A stretch of 64,000 nucleotides of DNA from Micromonospora sp. WMMD1155 (lineage in GTDB: Bacteria > Actinomycetota > Actinomycetes > Mycobacteriales > Micromonosporaceae). The position numbers were made by a program, and so were the translations under genes. This document shows positions 36,801 through 45,033 of this stretch, piece by piece. The stretch covers positions 3,394,001-3,458,000 of the forward strand of contig NZ_CP120742.1 of the NCBI RefSeq assembly GCF_029581275.1, given 5' to 3'. The notes below the pieces were generated by a model. That model worked only from the letters and a program-made list of their open reading frames with translations, searched no databases and had not been told where the DNA came from. Within the stretch, counting starts at the first letter, position 1, and each line of letters opens with the position of its first letter.

Positions 36801-37017
36801 CGCCGACAACGCCGATCGGGGGCGCTGCTTCGTCGAGCACGCGGCGGTGGTGCCGTTCGGCAACTGTGAGGTGGCCACTGTGGTGGCGCTCCTCGTCTGC
36901 GAGGGCTGGGTCGAGCAGCTCGCCGGTTCGGCTCTGGTCGCCGGTGATCCCCGGCAGGCCGTGGTCCGGGCGACGCTGGCAGCGGTGAACCGTCGGCTGG
37001 AGGCGCTGCTGTCCTGA
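33850..37017 (+). CDS. 1055-residue Pro/Ser-rich repeat protein with conserved C-terminal domain
   Basis: GTG with AAGGAG six nt upstream. Residues 1 to ~720 are low complexity, rich in Pro, Ser, Asp, Arg and Trp. Nine 'RPSWA' units (roughly residues 355-565, several within a 20-residue 'PSRPSWAGGSDPEPTGA' repeat) suggest internal tandem duplication. Two ordered parts remain: 'FDVNAILDAVREVAGVRDAALRRTPAG...LRLDLADGADPAEVSRQVARLLQDRMG' (~725-785) and the C-terminal ~130 residues ('VVIDHVQVSTFGLDANVEVRLLAGGESASGYATG', 'CAVAAAAAVDELL', 'CFVEHAAVVPFGNCEVATVVALLVCEGW'). No signal peptide or membrane helix. No family is recognised; it may be a scaffold or surface-associated regulator. It overlaps nothing real and lies between TetR and hydrolase genes. 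Confidence 0.8.
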   Translation: MSETGQPGAATPGEHGDGAGQHDDPSRPVSGWAPQAGGWPRAADREDAREQAPRWQPDPASGWRTSSKRHGDLPPPLAEPPGDPEPPGRVNGHHANGVHHPEDANGVRRPGLEPTVGRPTPVSAPPGLPSDGRSEQPSDRLVVPAQRPAPPAEQGAGEPDTGTGQRSADPTAAHRARWAEPGPPTSAPPAVQVPPVGTAASGFEVPPGFHAPIGERLAADDPSATPRDWREPLTPEHPTAPGRAPGPVGHADAAEGPHPGDTHRGGEPPTVEPDWSGPSWDRGWAPQWSRQSDDPDVPPTRDESAPGWVAEPVQPYEPVRAESSRPYEPVRADSPRGYDPARPESVPERPADPASVPPTDRPSWAAPSAVPPADRPLRSVDSDPSPTSGPPVSSPPAVERPSWAGGPTATSGPPADRPSWAGSGATRASRADRPSWAAGADPEPTGAPPSRPSWAGGSDPEPTGASPSRPSWAGGSDPAPTSASPSRPSWATNPASPATPPPAPAGAPPTSADPPPAPAGPPLVAERPSWAGGSPKPNHEERPDWSEGRIPAAPVERPSWAAIQSATSPRGGDDETPGSPVRPTGPFRLRPAAPEPPGPVDSQRPSAPTNVPSSTDVRSSSSGVTPPSANGPEPRDRPAPAPPSSYAARRSAPDPASSADDDRQSDPKAVLPQRVPAEPDVPVVPEPPAVDPPAETPELARIATHLRRDDEPAPLRERPEGFDVNAILDAVREVAGVRDAALRRTPAGAHSLRLDLADGADPAEVSRQVARLLQDRMGLAAAPQNVPGLPSTPPPPVRRRVAEPRVAERRTPDSQTRDAGADPRDGEARAAESTSGGRPSGGRVQAAPTGPEQRPGTETSRRRRSNAPHRGRATVEEPGSVSAAPAGAATGSPATLGTSYSGGQVTTTESAPSRPLETGGAPGPRVVIDHVQVSTFGLDANVEVRLLAGGESASGYATGPAVDGYVLRLCAVAAAAAVDELLRGADNADRGRCFVEHAAVVPFGNCEVATVVALLVCEGWVEQLAGSALVAGDPRQAVVRATLAAVNRRLEALLS

Positions 37018-37040
37018 GTGGTCCGGGGCAGACTGGAACG

Positions 37041-38015
37041 ATGAGACGTGCCACCCTCTGGCCGGACCACCTGCTCCCCGACGACCGTGTTCCGCCGCCG
37101 TGGCCGGGCCGGGAGGTCCGCCTCGACGGCCTGGTCACGTACGTACGGGACACGCCGGCCACGGCGGCCGGCGCGGAGCCGGCGCTGTACGTGCACGGGC
37201 TCGGCGGGTCGTCGCAGAACTGGACGGACCTGGCCGGGTTGCTGGCCGACCGGCTGGACGGGCAGGCCATCGACCTGCCCGGCTTCGGTCGCAGCGAGCC
37301 GGGGCCCCGCTACACGATCCCGGCGTTCGCGGACCTCGTCGTCCGCTGGATCGAGCACTCCGACCGGGGTCCGGTGCACCTGTTCGGCAACTCGCTGGGC
37401 GGGGCGGTCGCGGTCCAGGTGGCCGGGCTCCGGCCGGATCTGGTCCGTACGCTCACCCTGATCTCCCCGGCTCTGCCGTTTCTGGATTTCCGTCGTTCGT
37501 TGCAGGGGCGGATGCTGCCGGTGCTCGCCATTCCGCGTGGCGAACGGTTGGTCGCCCGGCGGCTCACCCAGCTCCCTCCCGAGGTGATGGCCCAGCAGGT
37601 GTTGGAGGCGTGCGTCGCCGATCTCAGCCGGATCTGCGACCAGCGCCGGGCCGAGGCGCTGGAGGAGATCCGAATCCGCTACGAGGCGGACCACTACGCG
37701 GCCGCGTACGTCCGGACGTTCCGTGGTCTGGTCTCCAGCTTCCTGCGGTCGTACCTGCCGGGGCCGGGGTCGCTGTGGCGGCTCGCGGAGGCGGTACGCG
37801 CACCGACGTTGGTGGTGGGCGGTCGACAGGATCGTCTGGTCGACGTGCGGGTCGCGCCGCAGACCGCGCGGGTCATCCGCGACAGCCGGTTGATGATGCT
37901 CGACGGCGTCGGGCATGTGGCGCAGTTGGAGGTGCCCCGGCTGGTGGCCAGGGCGGTGGTCGGCCTGCTCGCCGAAACGGGGGACTCCGCCGGGCGGTCC
38001 GATCTGGCAGGCTGA
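37041..38015 (+). CDS. Alpha/beta-fold hydrolase
   Basis: 324 residues. 'ALYVHGLGGSSQNWTDLAGLLADRLDGQAIDLPGFGRSEPG' (oxyanion loop), nucleophile elbow 'LFGNSLGGAVAVQVA' (Ser ~117), acid 'LVVGGRQDRLVDVRV' and His in 'MLDGVGHVAQLEVPRLV'. The complete Ser-Asp-His triad is visible. The substrate is unknown; the ~30-residue N-terminal extension and position match hydrolases that accompany MoeZ/DUF3152 in actinobacteria. The stop is 5 nt before the next ATG, so it is co-transcribed with the first DUF3152 gene. Confidence 0.9.
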   Translation: MRRATLWPDHLLPDDRVPPPWPGREVRLDGLVTYVRDTPATAAGAEPALYVHGLGGSSQNWTDLAGLLADRLDGQAIDLPGFGRSEPGPRYTIPAFADLVVRWIEHSDRGPVHLFGNSLGGAVAVQVAGLRPDLVRTLTLISPALPFLDFRRSLQGRMLPVLAIPRGERLVARRLTQLPPEVMAQQVLEACVADLSRICDQRRAEALEEIRIRYEADHYAAAYVRTFRGLVSSFLRSYLPGPGSLWRLAEAVRAPTLVVGGRQDRLVDVRVAPQTARVIRDSRLMMLDGVGHVAQLEVPRLVARAVVGLLAETGDSAGRSDLAG

Positions 38016-38020
38016 CCGGG

Positions 38021-38878
38021 ATGCCCAGCTCAGCCCGCCTCCCGGTCCGTCGTCAGCGACGCTTCGCGCTCTTCGCCCAGTTGGTCGCGGTGGTGCTGGC
38101 GGTGGGCGCGGCGGTGGCCGTGATCGCGGAGGGGCCGGGTGGGCACCCCGGCGCCGAACGGTTGGCCGCCGACGAGATCTCCACGGTGCCGCCGCTGGTG
38201 GCCGCGCCGCTGCCGCCGTCGGTGAGCCCGTCGCCCTCCGCGGTGGTCCCGTCCAGCCCGGCGCCCCCGGTGCTGCGGATGCCCGGTGCGGTTCCGAGCG
38301 CCGGCACCGGCGATTTCGGGTACGACGCCCGCTCCGGCCCGGTGTTGGGGCGAGCGGGTGAGCTGCGGCGTTACCGGGTCGCGGTGGAGTCCGGCAGCGA
38401 CGAGGACGCCGCCGACTTCGCGGTGGCGGTCCAGACGGCGCTCGCCGGGCCGGGCAGTTGGGTGGACAGCGGCCGACTGCGGCTGCAACAGGTGCCGGGG
38501 GGTGCGCCGCGCGACTTCACCGTCTACCTGGCGACCGCCCGCACGGCGGGTCGGATGTGCGCGGACGGGGGAGTGGACATCCGGGTCGGGGGTCGGCCCT
38601 ACACGTCCTGTCGCGCGCCCGGTCAGGTGATCATCAATCTGGATCGGTGGCGGCTGTCCGTGCCGCACTTCGTCTCCGCCGGGGTGCCGTTGGAGGTCTA
38701 CCGGACGTACGTGGTCAACCACGAGGTGGGTCACCAACTCGGGCACCGGCACGAGCGTTGCCCGGGTGCGGGCCGGCCGGCGCCGGTGATGATGCAGCAG
38801 ACGCTCTTCCTGAACGGGTGCCGGGCCAACCCGTGGCCGTACGTCGACGGGCGCCGGTACACCGGCCCGGCCCTCTGA
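38021..38878 (+). CDS. DUF3152 membrane-anchored metallopeptidase-like protein, copy 1
   Basis: 285 residues. One N-terminal helix ('FALFAQLVAVVLAVGAAVAVIA', ~15-36), a Pro/Ser linker, then the DUF3152 domain (~105-285): 'RRYRVAVESGSDEDAADFAVAVQTALAGPGSWVDSGRLRLQQV', 'FTVYLATARTAGRMC', 'YTSCRAPGQVIINLDRW', and 'VVNHEVGHQLGHRHERCPGAGRPAPVMMQQT'. The HExxHxxxxxH(x)C cluster looks like a zinc-peptidase (zincin) site. It is extracytoplasmic. The family is known as Rv3207c in M. tuberculosis; its substrate is unknown. The longer upstream in-frame ORF is a shadow within the hydrolase gene. Confidence 0.9.
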   Translation: MPSSARLPVRRQRRFALFAQLVAVVLAVGAAVAVIAEGPGGHPGAERLAADEISTVPPLVAAPLPPSVSPSPSAVVPSSPAPPVLRMPGAVPSAGTGDFGYDARSGPVLGRAGELRRYRVAVESGSDEDAADFAVAVQTALAGPGSWVDSGRLRLQQVPGGAPRDFTVYLATARTAGRMCADGGVDIRVGGRPYTSCRAPGQVIINLDRWRLSVPHFVSAGVPLEVYRTYVVNHEVGHQLGHRHERCPGAGRPAPVMMQQTLFLNGCRANPWPYVDGRRYTGPAL

Positions 38879-38971
38879 GCGACACGCCGTCTGCCACCCC
38901 TCCATCAGGCGTCTTGCGGTAATAGCGGCGAAAACGGAGAAATGCCCGAATAATCTGGCAGGCTCGACGTC

Positions 38972-39796
38972 ATGACGCCGTCGTCCCGATACGGCCCACC
39001 CCAGCCGCCCGACCCCTCGGGCCGGTCGGCGTACGTGCGTCCCACGCTGGCCCTGATGCATCGGCGACGTCGCCGTACCCTGCTGCTCGGCCTGCTCGTG
39101 CTCACCGCCGCCATCGGTGTGCCGCTGGCCGGGGGCGACGGCGAGCCGGCAGCGGTCACTCCCGCCGTCACCACCCAGGGCGGTACGGGTCGCGGCGGCG
39201 GTGCGGCGCATCCGGCGCCGACCGGCTACCCGTCGGTCGGGGCGGGACGCTTCGCGGCGGCCGACGGCGAGACGCCCGTGCACGGCACGGACGGGCCGCT
39301 GCGGCGGTACCGGGTCGTCGTCGAACGCGGCACCGGCCAGGACGCCCAGGCGTTCGCCACCCGAGTGGACGAGGTGCTGGCCGACCCACGGAGCTGGATC
39401 GGCTCGGGCGAGCTGCGGGTGCAGCGGGTCGCCGACGCCGGGGCCGCCGACTTCACCATCTACCTGGCCACGCCTGTCACCTCCGAGCGGATGTGCGCCG
39501 AGGGTGGGCTGACCACGGAGCAGTACACCTCCTGCCGCCTGCCCGGTCAGGTCATCATCAACCTGGCCCGCTGGATGGAGGCGGTCCCCGACTACGGTGC
39601 CTCGCTGGACACCTACCGGACGTACGTGATCAACCACGAGGTCGGTCACGAGTTCGGCGAGCAACACGAGGCCTGTCCCGAGCCGGGCGAGCCCGCCCCC
39701 GTCATGCAGCAGCAGACGTACGGCCTGGAGGGGTGCGTCGCCAACGCCTGGCCCTACCTCGACGGCCGACGCTACGCCGGTGACATCGTCCCCTGA
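38972..39796 (+). CDS. DUF3152 membrane-anchored metallopeptidase-like protein, copy 2
   Basis: 274 residues, paralogous to the preceding gene. N-terminal helix ('LLLGLLVLTAAIGVPLA', ~33-49) and DUF3152 domain with 'RRYRVVVERGTGQDAQAFATRVDEVLADPRSWIGSGELRVQRV', 'FTIYLATPVTSERMC', 'EQYTSCRLPGQVIINLARW' and 'VINHEVGHEFGEQHEACPEPGEPAPVMQQQT'. The zinc site is intact in both copies (HEVGH plus a later His and Cys). Copy 1 has HRHERC where copy 2 has EQHEAC. Tandem duplication within 93 nt. Lower similarity outside the core motifs suggests an old duplication. Confidence 0.9.
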   Translation: MTPSSRYGPPQPPDPSGRSAYVRPTLALMHRRRRRTLLLGLLVLTAAIGVPLAGGDGEPAAVTPAVTTQGGTGRGGGAAHPAPTGYPSVGAGRFAAADGETPVHGTDGPLRRYRVVVERGTGQDAQAFATRVDEVLADPRSWIGSGELRVQRVADAGAADFTIYLATPVTSERMCAEGGLTTEQYTSCRLPGQVIINLARWMEAVPDYGASLDTYRTYVINHEVGHEFGEQHEACPEPGEPAPVMQQQTYGLEGCVANAWPYLDGRRYAGDIVP

Positions 39797-39919
39797 TCGG
39801 CCGCATCGTCGGTTATTCCCGCTCCCGCATCGCGGACCACGTGTCGTCCCTCATGGCCGAGGGGGGTCTGCGCGAGCGACAATGGCGCGGTTCACGCCGC
39901 CGATCCCGGGGAGTCCACC

Positions 39920-41101
39920 GTGTCGTTGCCCCCGCTCGTCGAACCCGCCGCCGAGCTGACCGTTGACGAGATCCGCCGTTATTCACGCCACCTGATCATC
40001 CCGGATGTCGGGGTGGCCGGGCAGAAGCGGCTCAAGAACGCCCGGGTGCTCTGTGTCGGCGCGGGTGGCCTCGGGTCGCCCGCCCTGCTGTACCTCGCCG
40101 CGGCCGGGGTCGGCACGCTCGGCATCATCGACTTCGACACCGTCGACGAGTCGAACCTGCAGCGCCAGGTCATCCACGGCGTGTCCGACATCGGCCGGTC
40201 CAAGGCCGAGTCCGCCGCCGCGTCGATCCGCGAGATCAACCCGCTGGTCACCGTGGAGATCCACAACACCGCGCTCGACCGGGAGAACGTCCGCGAGATC
40301 TTCGCCCAGTACGACCTGATCGTCGACGGCACCGACAACTTCGCCACCCGCTACATGGTCAACGACGCGGCGGTGCTGCTCGGCAAGCCGTACGTGTGGG
40401 GCTCGATCTACCGCTTCGACGGCCAGGCGTCGGTGTTCTGGGCCGAGCACGGCCCCTGCTACCGCTGCCTCTACCCGGAGCCGCCGCCCCCCGGCATGGT
40501 CCCCTCCTGCGCGGAGGGTGGCGTGCTGGGTGTGCTCTGCGCGTCGATCGGCTCGATCCAGGTGAACGAGGCGATCAAGCTGCTCACCGGCATCGGTGAG
40601 CCCCTGGTCGGCCGTCTGATGGTCTACGACGCCCTGGAGATGGAATACCGCAAGATCAAGGTTCGCAAGGACCCGAACTGCGTGCTCTGCGGCGACAACC
40701 CGACGGTCACCGACCTGCTGGAAGACTACGAGGACTTCTGCGGCGCGGTCTCCGAGGAGGCCCAGGAGGCGACGGTCGACTCGACCATCACCGCCCTGGA
40801 ACTCAAGGAGTGGCAGGACGCCGGCAAGGACATCTTCCTGGTCGACGTGCGGGAGCCCGCCGAGTACGAGATCGTCCGGATTCCCGGCGCCACCCTGATC
40901 CCCAAGGGCGACATCATCTCCGGCGAGGCCCTCGCGAAGCTGCCGCAGGACCGGCAGATCGTGCTGCACTGCAAGTCCGGCGTCCGCTCGGCGGAGGCGC
41001 TCGCGGCGCTCAAGGCGGCCGGTTTCCGGGACGCCGTGCACGTGCAGGGCGGCGTGCTCTCCTGGATCAAGCAGATCGACCCGTCGCTGCCCGCGTACTG
41101 A
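39920..41101 (+). CDS. moeZ: Adenylyltransferase/sulfurtransferase MoeZ
   Basis: 393 residues from a GTG. E1-like ThiF/MoeB domain: 'RYSRHLIIPDVGVAGQKRLKNARVLCVGAGGLGSPALLYLAAAG' (ATP-binding), Arg/Asp in 'DSNLQRQVI'-like 'DESNLQRQVIHG', 'VDGTDNFATRYMVND', Zn ligands 'CYRCLYP' and 'CVLCGD'. A rhodanese domain follows from ~285 with active-site Cys in 'VLHCKSGVRSAEAL' (~352). It adenylates and thiocarboxylates ubiquitin-like sulfur carriers (MoaD, ThiS, CysO) for molybdopterin, thiamine, cysteine and siderophore/antibiotic sulfur. It is the equivalent of M. tuberculosis moeZ (Rv3206c), adjacent to DUF3152 there as well. Confidence 0.95.
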   Translation: MSLPPLVEPAAELTVDEIRRYSRHLIIPDVGVAGQKRLKNARVLCVGAGGLGSPALLYLAAAGVGTLGIIDFDTVDESNLQRQVIHGVSDIGRSKAESAAASIREINPLVTVEIHNTALDRENVREIFAQYDLIVDGTDNFATRYMVNDAAVLLGKPYVWGSIYRFDGQASVFWAEHGPCYRCLYPEPPPPGMVPSCAEGGVLGVLCASIGSIQVNEAIKLLTGIGEPLVGRLMVYDALEMEYRKIKVRKDPNCVLCGDNPTVTDLLEDYEDFCGAVSEEAQEATVDSTITALELKEWQDAGKDIFLVDVREPAEYEIVRIPGATLIPKGDIISGEALAKLPQDRQIVLHCKSGVRSAEALAALKAAGFRDAVHVQGGVLSWIKQIDPSLPAY

Positions 41102-41358
41102 CCGAACGGGTCGGGGCGGCCGAACACCGCCGCCCCGGCCCGCCCCGGGCCTGCGCTGCGCCGGCCCTGTCGCGCCGCCCCGGCCCACGCCGCGCCGCGC
41201 TGCCGGCCTGCGCCGCGCCGTCCGCCCTGGGCCACGCTTCCGCCCTTGCAAATCGACGCAGATGACGCCGAGCAGCCCGACGGTCGGAGCGACGCAGCCA
41301 GTTCGGGCTGGCCGATTCTCTGAGGCGGCATCGCGTCTGCGCAGGTAGCGTCTCCGCC
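41102..41358. other. 257-bp intergenic region, no gene
   Basis: Extremely GC-rich sequence after moeZ with several overlapping short inverted repeats of GGCC/GCGC type. A single strong hairpin or promoter cannot be singled out. No coding signal is seen. Confidence 0.4.
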
Positions 41359-42204
41359 GTGGTCGACTTGGAAGCCGCGATCGGGTTCGTCGTGGCGCAT
41401 GGGGATGCGGTGGAACGTGCCCGCCTCTCCTGGCTGCGCAACGGCACCCCCGTGCCCGCCGAGTTGCTGGAGACGGCCGAGGTCGGCCAGTCACCGGATG
41501 GCGGTTGGCCGGCCACCTGGGGCGGCCCGATCGCCTCGATCGACGCCACCTGTTTCCGGCTCGCCGAACTGGACGACCTGGGCGCGCTCGGCCGTCCCGC
41601 AGCCCGACGGGCGCTGGACTGGCTGGCGTCCCGGCAGCAGGCCGACGGCGGTTGGGAAGAGGACGCGTCGTTGGCCGACTCGGCGCCGGAGTGGGCCCGG
41701 CCGGGCGATCCGGAGGCCGGGTTCCTCGTGTCCGCCAACGCCGGTTTCTGGCTCACTGTGGCCGGCCTGGATGCCCGAGCCTCGGGCCCGCTGGACCACC
41801 GGGTCGGTGGGGCGTACGCCGGGGTGGTGCAGGCGGCGGCCCACTCGCTCGCCGCGCGGCTGCGCCCGGACGGCAGTTGGCCGTCGTTCCTCGCCGCAGG
41901 CTGGCTGAGCGCGGCAGTACTGCACCGGCAGGAGATGTTCCAGGAGTCGGCGCGGATCCAGGTGGTGCTCGCCGAACGGATGCCGAAGATGTCCCCGGGC
42001 AACGTGGCGTGGTTGGCGGCCACGCTGCGCCGGGCCGGCGTCGACCCGCAGGACTGGATCATGGTGCGGGCGCTGCGCCGGCTGGCCGAGACACAGCGCA
42101 GCGACGGCGGTTGGGAGAGCGACGACGGCCACCAGTTCGACGTACACGCCACACTGGCCGCGATCCGAGCCGCCCGGCCCGCGACGGCCGGATCCGCCGC
42201 GTAA
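41359..42204 (+). CDS. Prenyltransferase/squalene-cyclase repeat protein
   Basis: 281 residues. Four repeats of the 'Q..DGGW' type are seen: 'QSPDGGWPATWGG' (~42), 'RQQADGGWEEDASL' (~94), 'LRPDGSWPSFLAAG' (~172) and 'QRSDGGWESDDGHQF' (~250), with helix pairs between, i.e. half an (alpha/alpha) barrel like terpene cyclases or prenyltransferase beta subunits. The catalytic DxDD motif of squalene cyclases is not visible, and the protein is far shorter than the ~630 residues of those enzymes, so it is more likely a binding or orphan enzyme. The GTG at 41359 lacks a strong Shine-Dalgarno. It is convergent with proA (23-nt gap). Confidence 0.8.
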   Translation: MVDLEAAIGFVVAHGDAVERARLSWLRNGTPVPAELLETAEVGQSPDGGWPATWGGPIASIDATCFRLAELDDLGALGRPAARRALDWLASRQQADGGWEEDASLADSAPEWARPGDPEAGFLVSANAGFWLTVAGLDARASGPLDHRVGGAYAGVVQAAAHSLAARLRPDGSWPSFLAAGWLSAAVLHRQEMFQESARIQVVLAERMPKMSPGNVAWLAATLRRAGVDPQDWIMVRALRRLAETQRSDGGWESDDGHQFDVHATLAAIRAARPATAGSAA

Positions 42205-42227
42205 CCGGCTAGGGGCTTTGACCCGCC

Positions 42228-43469
42228 CTAGCGCAGGTGCCCGTCGCCGGTGACCACGTACTTGGTGCTGGTCAGCTCGGGCAGACCCATCGGGCCCCGG
42301 GCGTGCAGCTTCTGGGTGGAGATGCCGATCTCCGCCCCGAACCCGAACTCGCCGCCGTCGGTGAACCGGGTCGAGGCGTTGACCATCACCGCCGCCGCGT
42401 CCACCCGGGCCACGAACTCGCGGGCCGCGCCCGTCGAGTCGGTGAGGATCGCCTCGGTGTGCCCGGTGCCGAAACGGCGGATGTGCGCCACCGCCGCGTC
42501 CAGTGAGTCGACCACCGCGACCGAGATGTCGGCGGACAGGTATTCGGTGGCGAAGTCCTCCTCGGTGGCCGGAACGACGGCCGCGGAGTACGCGGCCACC
42601 TCGGGGGAGCCGTGCACTGCCACCCCCGCCTCGGCGAGCGCGGCCAGCATCGGCGGCAGGAACGCGTCGGCGACGTCGGCGTGCACCAGCAGCGACTCGG
42701 CGGTGTTGCAGGTGGACAGGCGTTGCGTCTTGGCGTTCAGCGTCACCGCGACGGCCTTCGCCACGTCGGCGGCGGCATCCACGTAGACGTGGCAGTTGCC
42801 CACCCCGGTCTCGATCACCGGCACTGTCGACTCCTCGACCACCGTGCGGATCAGCGACGCGCCGCCGCGCGGGATGAGCACGTCGACGAGCCCTCGGGCG
42901 CGCATCAGCTCCTTGACCGAGTCGCGGGAGCCGGCGTCGAGCAACTGCACCGCGTCGGCGGGCAGCCCGGCCCCGGCCACCGCGTCGCGCAGCACCGCGA
43001 CGAGTGCGGCGTTGGAGTGGGCGGCCGAGGACGACCCGCGCAGCAGCGCCGCGTTGCCGGACTTGAGGCAGATCCCGGCGGCGTCCACCGTCACGTTCGG
43101 CCGCGCCTCGTAGATGATGCCGACCACCCCGAACGGCACCCGGATCTGACGCAGCTCCAACCCGTTGGGCAGGGTGGAACCACGGACCACCTCGCCGACC
43201 GGGTCGGGCAGCGCGGCCATCTGGCGCAGCGCGTCGGCGATGTCGGCCACCCGGCCCGCGTCGAGGGCGAGCCGGTCCAGCACGGCCGCGCTCAGCCCGG
43301 CCTCGCGCCCGGCCGCCAGGTCCGCCTCGTTGGCGGTGAGGATCTCCGGGGTACGCGCCACCAGCGCGTCGGCCATCGCCACCAGCGCGGCGTCCTTCAC
43401 GGTACGGGTGGCAGTGGCCAGGTCGGCAGCGGCGTCCCGCGCCCGACGTGCCTGCTCGACGACGGTCAT
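42228..43469 (-). CDS. proA: Glutamate-5-semialdehyde dehydrogenase (gamma-glutamyl phosphate reductase)
   Basis: 413 residues, normal length for ProA. NADPH-dependent aldehyde-dehydrogenase fold: '[35 protein letters not shown]', catalytic Cys in '[15 protein letters not shown]', '[34 protein letters not shown]' and C-terminal '[34 protein letters not shown]'. It converts gamma-glutamyl phosphate to glutamate semialdehyde in proline synthesis. ATG 43469 has AGGAG upstream. It follows proB by 11 nt in an operon. Confidence 0.96.
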   Translation of the reverse strand: MTVVEQARRARDAAADLATATRTVKDAALVAMADALVARTPEILTANEADLAAGREAGLSAAVLDRLALDAGRVADIADALRQMAALPDPVGEVVRGSTLPNGLELRQIRVPFGVVGIIYEARPNVTVDAAGICLKSGNAALLRGSSSAAHSNAALVAVLRDAVAGAGLPADAVQLLDAGSRDSVKELMRARGLVDVLIPRGGASLIRTVVEESTVPVIETGVGNCHVYVDAAADVAKAVAVTLNAKTQRLSTCNTAESLLVHADVADAFLPPMLAALAEAGVAVHGSPEVAAYSAAVVPATEEDFATEYLSADISVAVVDSLDAAVAHIRRFGTGHTEAILTDSTGAAREFVARVDAAAVMVNASTRFTDGGEFGFGAEIGISTQKLHARGPMGLPELTSTKYVVTGDGHLR

Positions 43470-43480
43470 GCCTGCACTCC

Positions 43481-44590
43481 TCACAGCAGCACGAGGTCGT
43501 CGCGGTGGACGACCTCTCGTTCGTACGCCGGGCCGAGCGCCGCGGCGAGTTCGGACGTGGAACGGCCGAGCAGACCCGGTAACTCCACCGCGTCGTAGTT
43601 GACCAGCCCTCGGGCGACCGACGCCCCGGCGGTGTCCACCAGGTCCACCGGGTCGCCCGCGGTGAACGTGCCGTCCACGGCGGTGATGCCGGCCGGTAGC
43701 AGCGACTTGCGTCGCCCGACGACCGCGGCCACCGCGCCCGGGTCGAGGTGCAGCCGCCCTCGGGGCGACGTGGCGTGGGCCAACCAGAACAGTCGGGCCG
43801 TCGGGCGTTGCCGCTGCGGGTGGAAGAGCGTGCCGACGGGCTCGCCGGCCAACGCCGGGCCGGCCAGGTCGGCGGCGGTGAGCACCACCGGGATGCCGAA
43901 GCCGGTGGCGATCCGGGCCGCCTCGACCTTCGTCACCATCCCGCCGGTGCCGACGCCGGAGCGGCCGGCACCGCCGATGGTGATCCCGGCGAGATCCGCG
44001 TCGTCGCGGACCTCGGCGATCCGGGTCGACTGCGGGTTGGTGGGGTCGCCGGTCCAGAGCGCGTCGACGTCGGAGAGGAGCACCAGCAGGTCGGCGTGCA
44101 CCAACGCGGCCACCAGGGCGGCCAGCCGGTCGTTGTCGCCGAACCGGATCTCCTGGGTGGCCACCGTGTCGTTCTCGTTGACGATCGGCACCGCCCGCAG
44201 GTCGAGCAGTTTGCGCAGCGTGCGGTACGCGTTGCGGTAGTGCGCCCGCCGGGTCACGTCGTCTACGGTGAGCAGCACCTGCCCGACCGTGCGGCCGTGC
44301 CGGGCGAAGCTGGTCGCGTACCGGCCGATCAGGAGGCCCTGCCCGACGCTGGCGGCGGCCTGCTGGGTGGCCAGGTCGCGCGGGCGTCGGGGCAGCCCGA
44401 GCGGGGCGAGGCCGGCGGCGATCGCGCCGGAGGACACCAGAACCACCTCGCGCCCCTCGGCGGTCAGCCGACCGAGGATGTCGACCAGCGCGTCGACGCG
44501 CTGGTCGGCCAGACCGCCGGTGGCGGTGGTCAACGAGGAGGATCCGATCTTGACGACGACCCGCCGGGCCGTCGTGACTGCGTCACGCAC
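43481..44590 (-). CDS. proB: Glutamate 5-kinase
   Basis: 369 residues, canonical for the kinase-plus-PUA form. Amino-acid-kinase domain '[13 protein letters not shown]', '[17 protein letters not shown]', '[28 protein letters not shown]', '[16 protein letters not shown]' and '[17 protein letters not shown]' (substrate Gly-rich loop); the C-terminal PUA domain begins ~'[21 protein letters not shown]'. It phosphorylates glutamate, the first and proline-inhibited step. The GTG at 44590 is preferred; a GTG 21 nt upstream is possible. It is divergent from the alkyltransferase-like gene. Confidence 0.94.
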   Translation of the reverse strand: MRDAVTTARRVVVKIGSSSLTTATGGLADQRVDALVDILGRLTAEGREVVLVSSGAIAAGLAPLGLPRRPRDLATQQAAASVGQGLLIGRYATSFARHGRTVGQVLLTVDDVTRRAHYRNAYRTLRKLLDLRAVPIVNENDTVATQEIRFGDNDRLAALVAALVHADLLVLLSDVDALWTGDPTNPQSTRIAEVRDDADLAGITIGGAGRSGVGTGGMVTKVEAARIATGFGIPVVLTAADLAGPALAGEPVGTLFHPQRQRPTARLFWLAHATSPRGRLHLDPGAVAAVVGRRKSLLPAGITAVDGTFTAGDPVDLVDTAGASVARGLVNYDAVELPGLLGRSTSELAAALGPAYEREVVHRDDLVLL

Positions 44591-44651
44591 CCGCCCATTC
44601 TGCGTGGTCACGGCCGCACCGCCCGGCGGCGTTCCCATATGGTGGCGGATT

Positions 44652-44966
44652 GTGACACCTGACGAGTACGTCGAGGCGGTGCTCGACCTGGTCGAGCGGA
44701 TCCCGGAGGGCCGGGTCATGTCGTACGGGGCGGTCGCCGACGCGCTCGCCGAGCGGTCGGGCCGCACCTCGGCGCGACTGGTGGGCAGCATCATGGCCCG
44801 CCACGGCGGCTCGGTGCCCTGGCATCGGGTGGTGACGGCGGCGGGGCGGCTGCCTCCGGGCCACGAGCGGGAGGCGCGGGCCCGGCTGCGCGCCGAGGGG
44901 GTGCCGCTCCGGCCGGCCGGGGTGGACATGGCGGCGGCCGGTTGGTCGCCGGACGAGGATCGGTGA
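44652..44966 (+). CDS. Alkyltransferase-like protein (ATL), MGMT family
   Basis: 104 residues. 'YVEAVLDLVERIPEGRVMSYGAVADAL' and 'GSIMARHGGSVPWHRVVTAAGRLPPGHEREARARLRAEGV' match the MGMT/Ada DNA-binding domain. The alkyl-acceptor Cys of 'PCHRVV' is replaced by Trp (PWHRVV, ~57), the defining change of ATL proteins. Such proteins bind O6-alkylguanine lesions and hand them to nucleotide excision repair rather than repairing directly. M. tuberculosis Rv3204 is a similar neighbour of this gene set. The GTG start was chosen because upstream in-frame sequence belongs to proB antisense. Confidence 0.93.
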   Translation: MTPDEYVEAVLDLVERIPEGRVMSYGAVADALAERSGRTSARLVGSIMARHGGSVPWHRVVTAAGRLPPGHEREARARLRAEGVPLRPAGVDMAAAGWSPDEDR

Positions 44967-44992
44967 CCGGCGCCGAAGCGACGTGCGACGCG

Positions 44993-45022
44993 GTGCCCCG
45001 TTCCGGGTGGGGAACGGGGCAC
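44993..45022. terminator. Bidirectional terminator hairpin
   Basis: GTGCCCCGTTCC pairs perfectly with GGAACGGGGCAC around a 6-nt loop, between the convergent alkyltransferase-like gene and the first sigma-associated membrane gene. Confidence 0.8.
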
Positions 45023-45033
45023 GGCGAGGCGGG

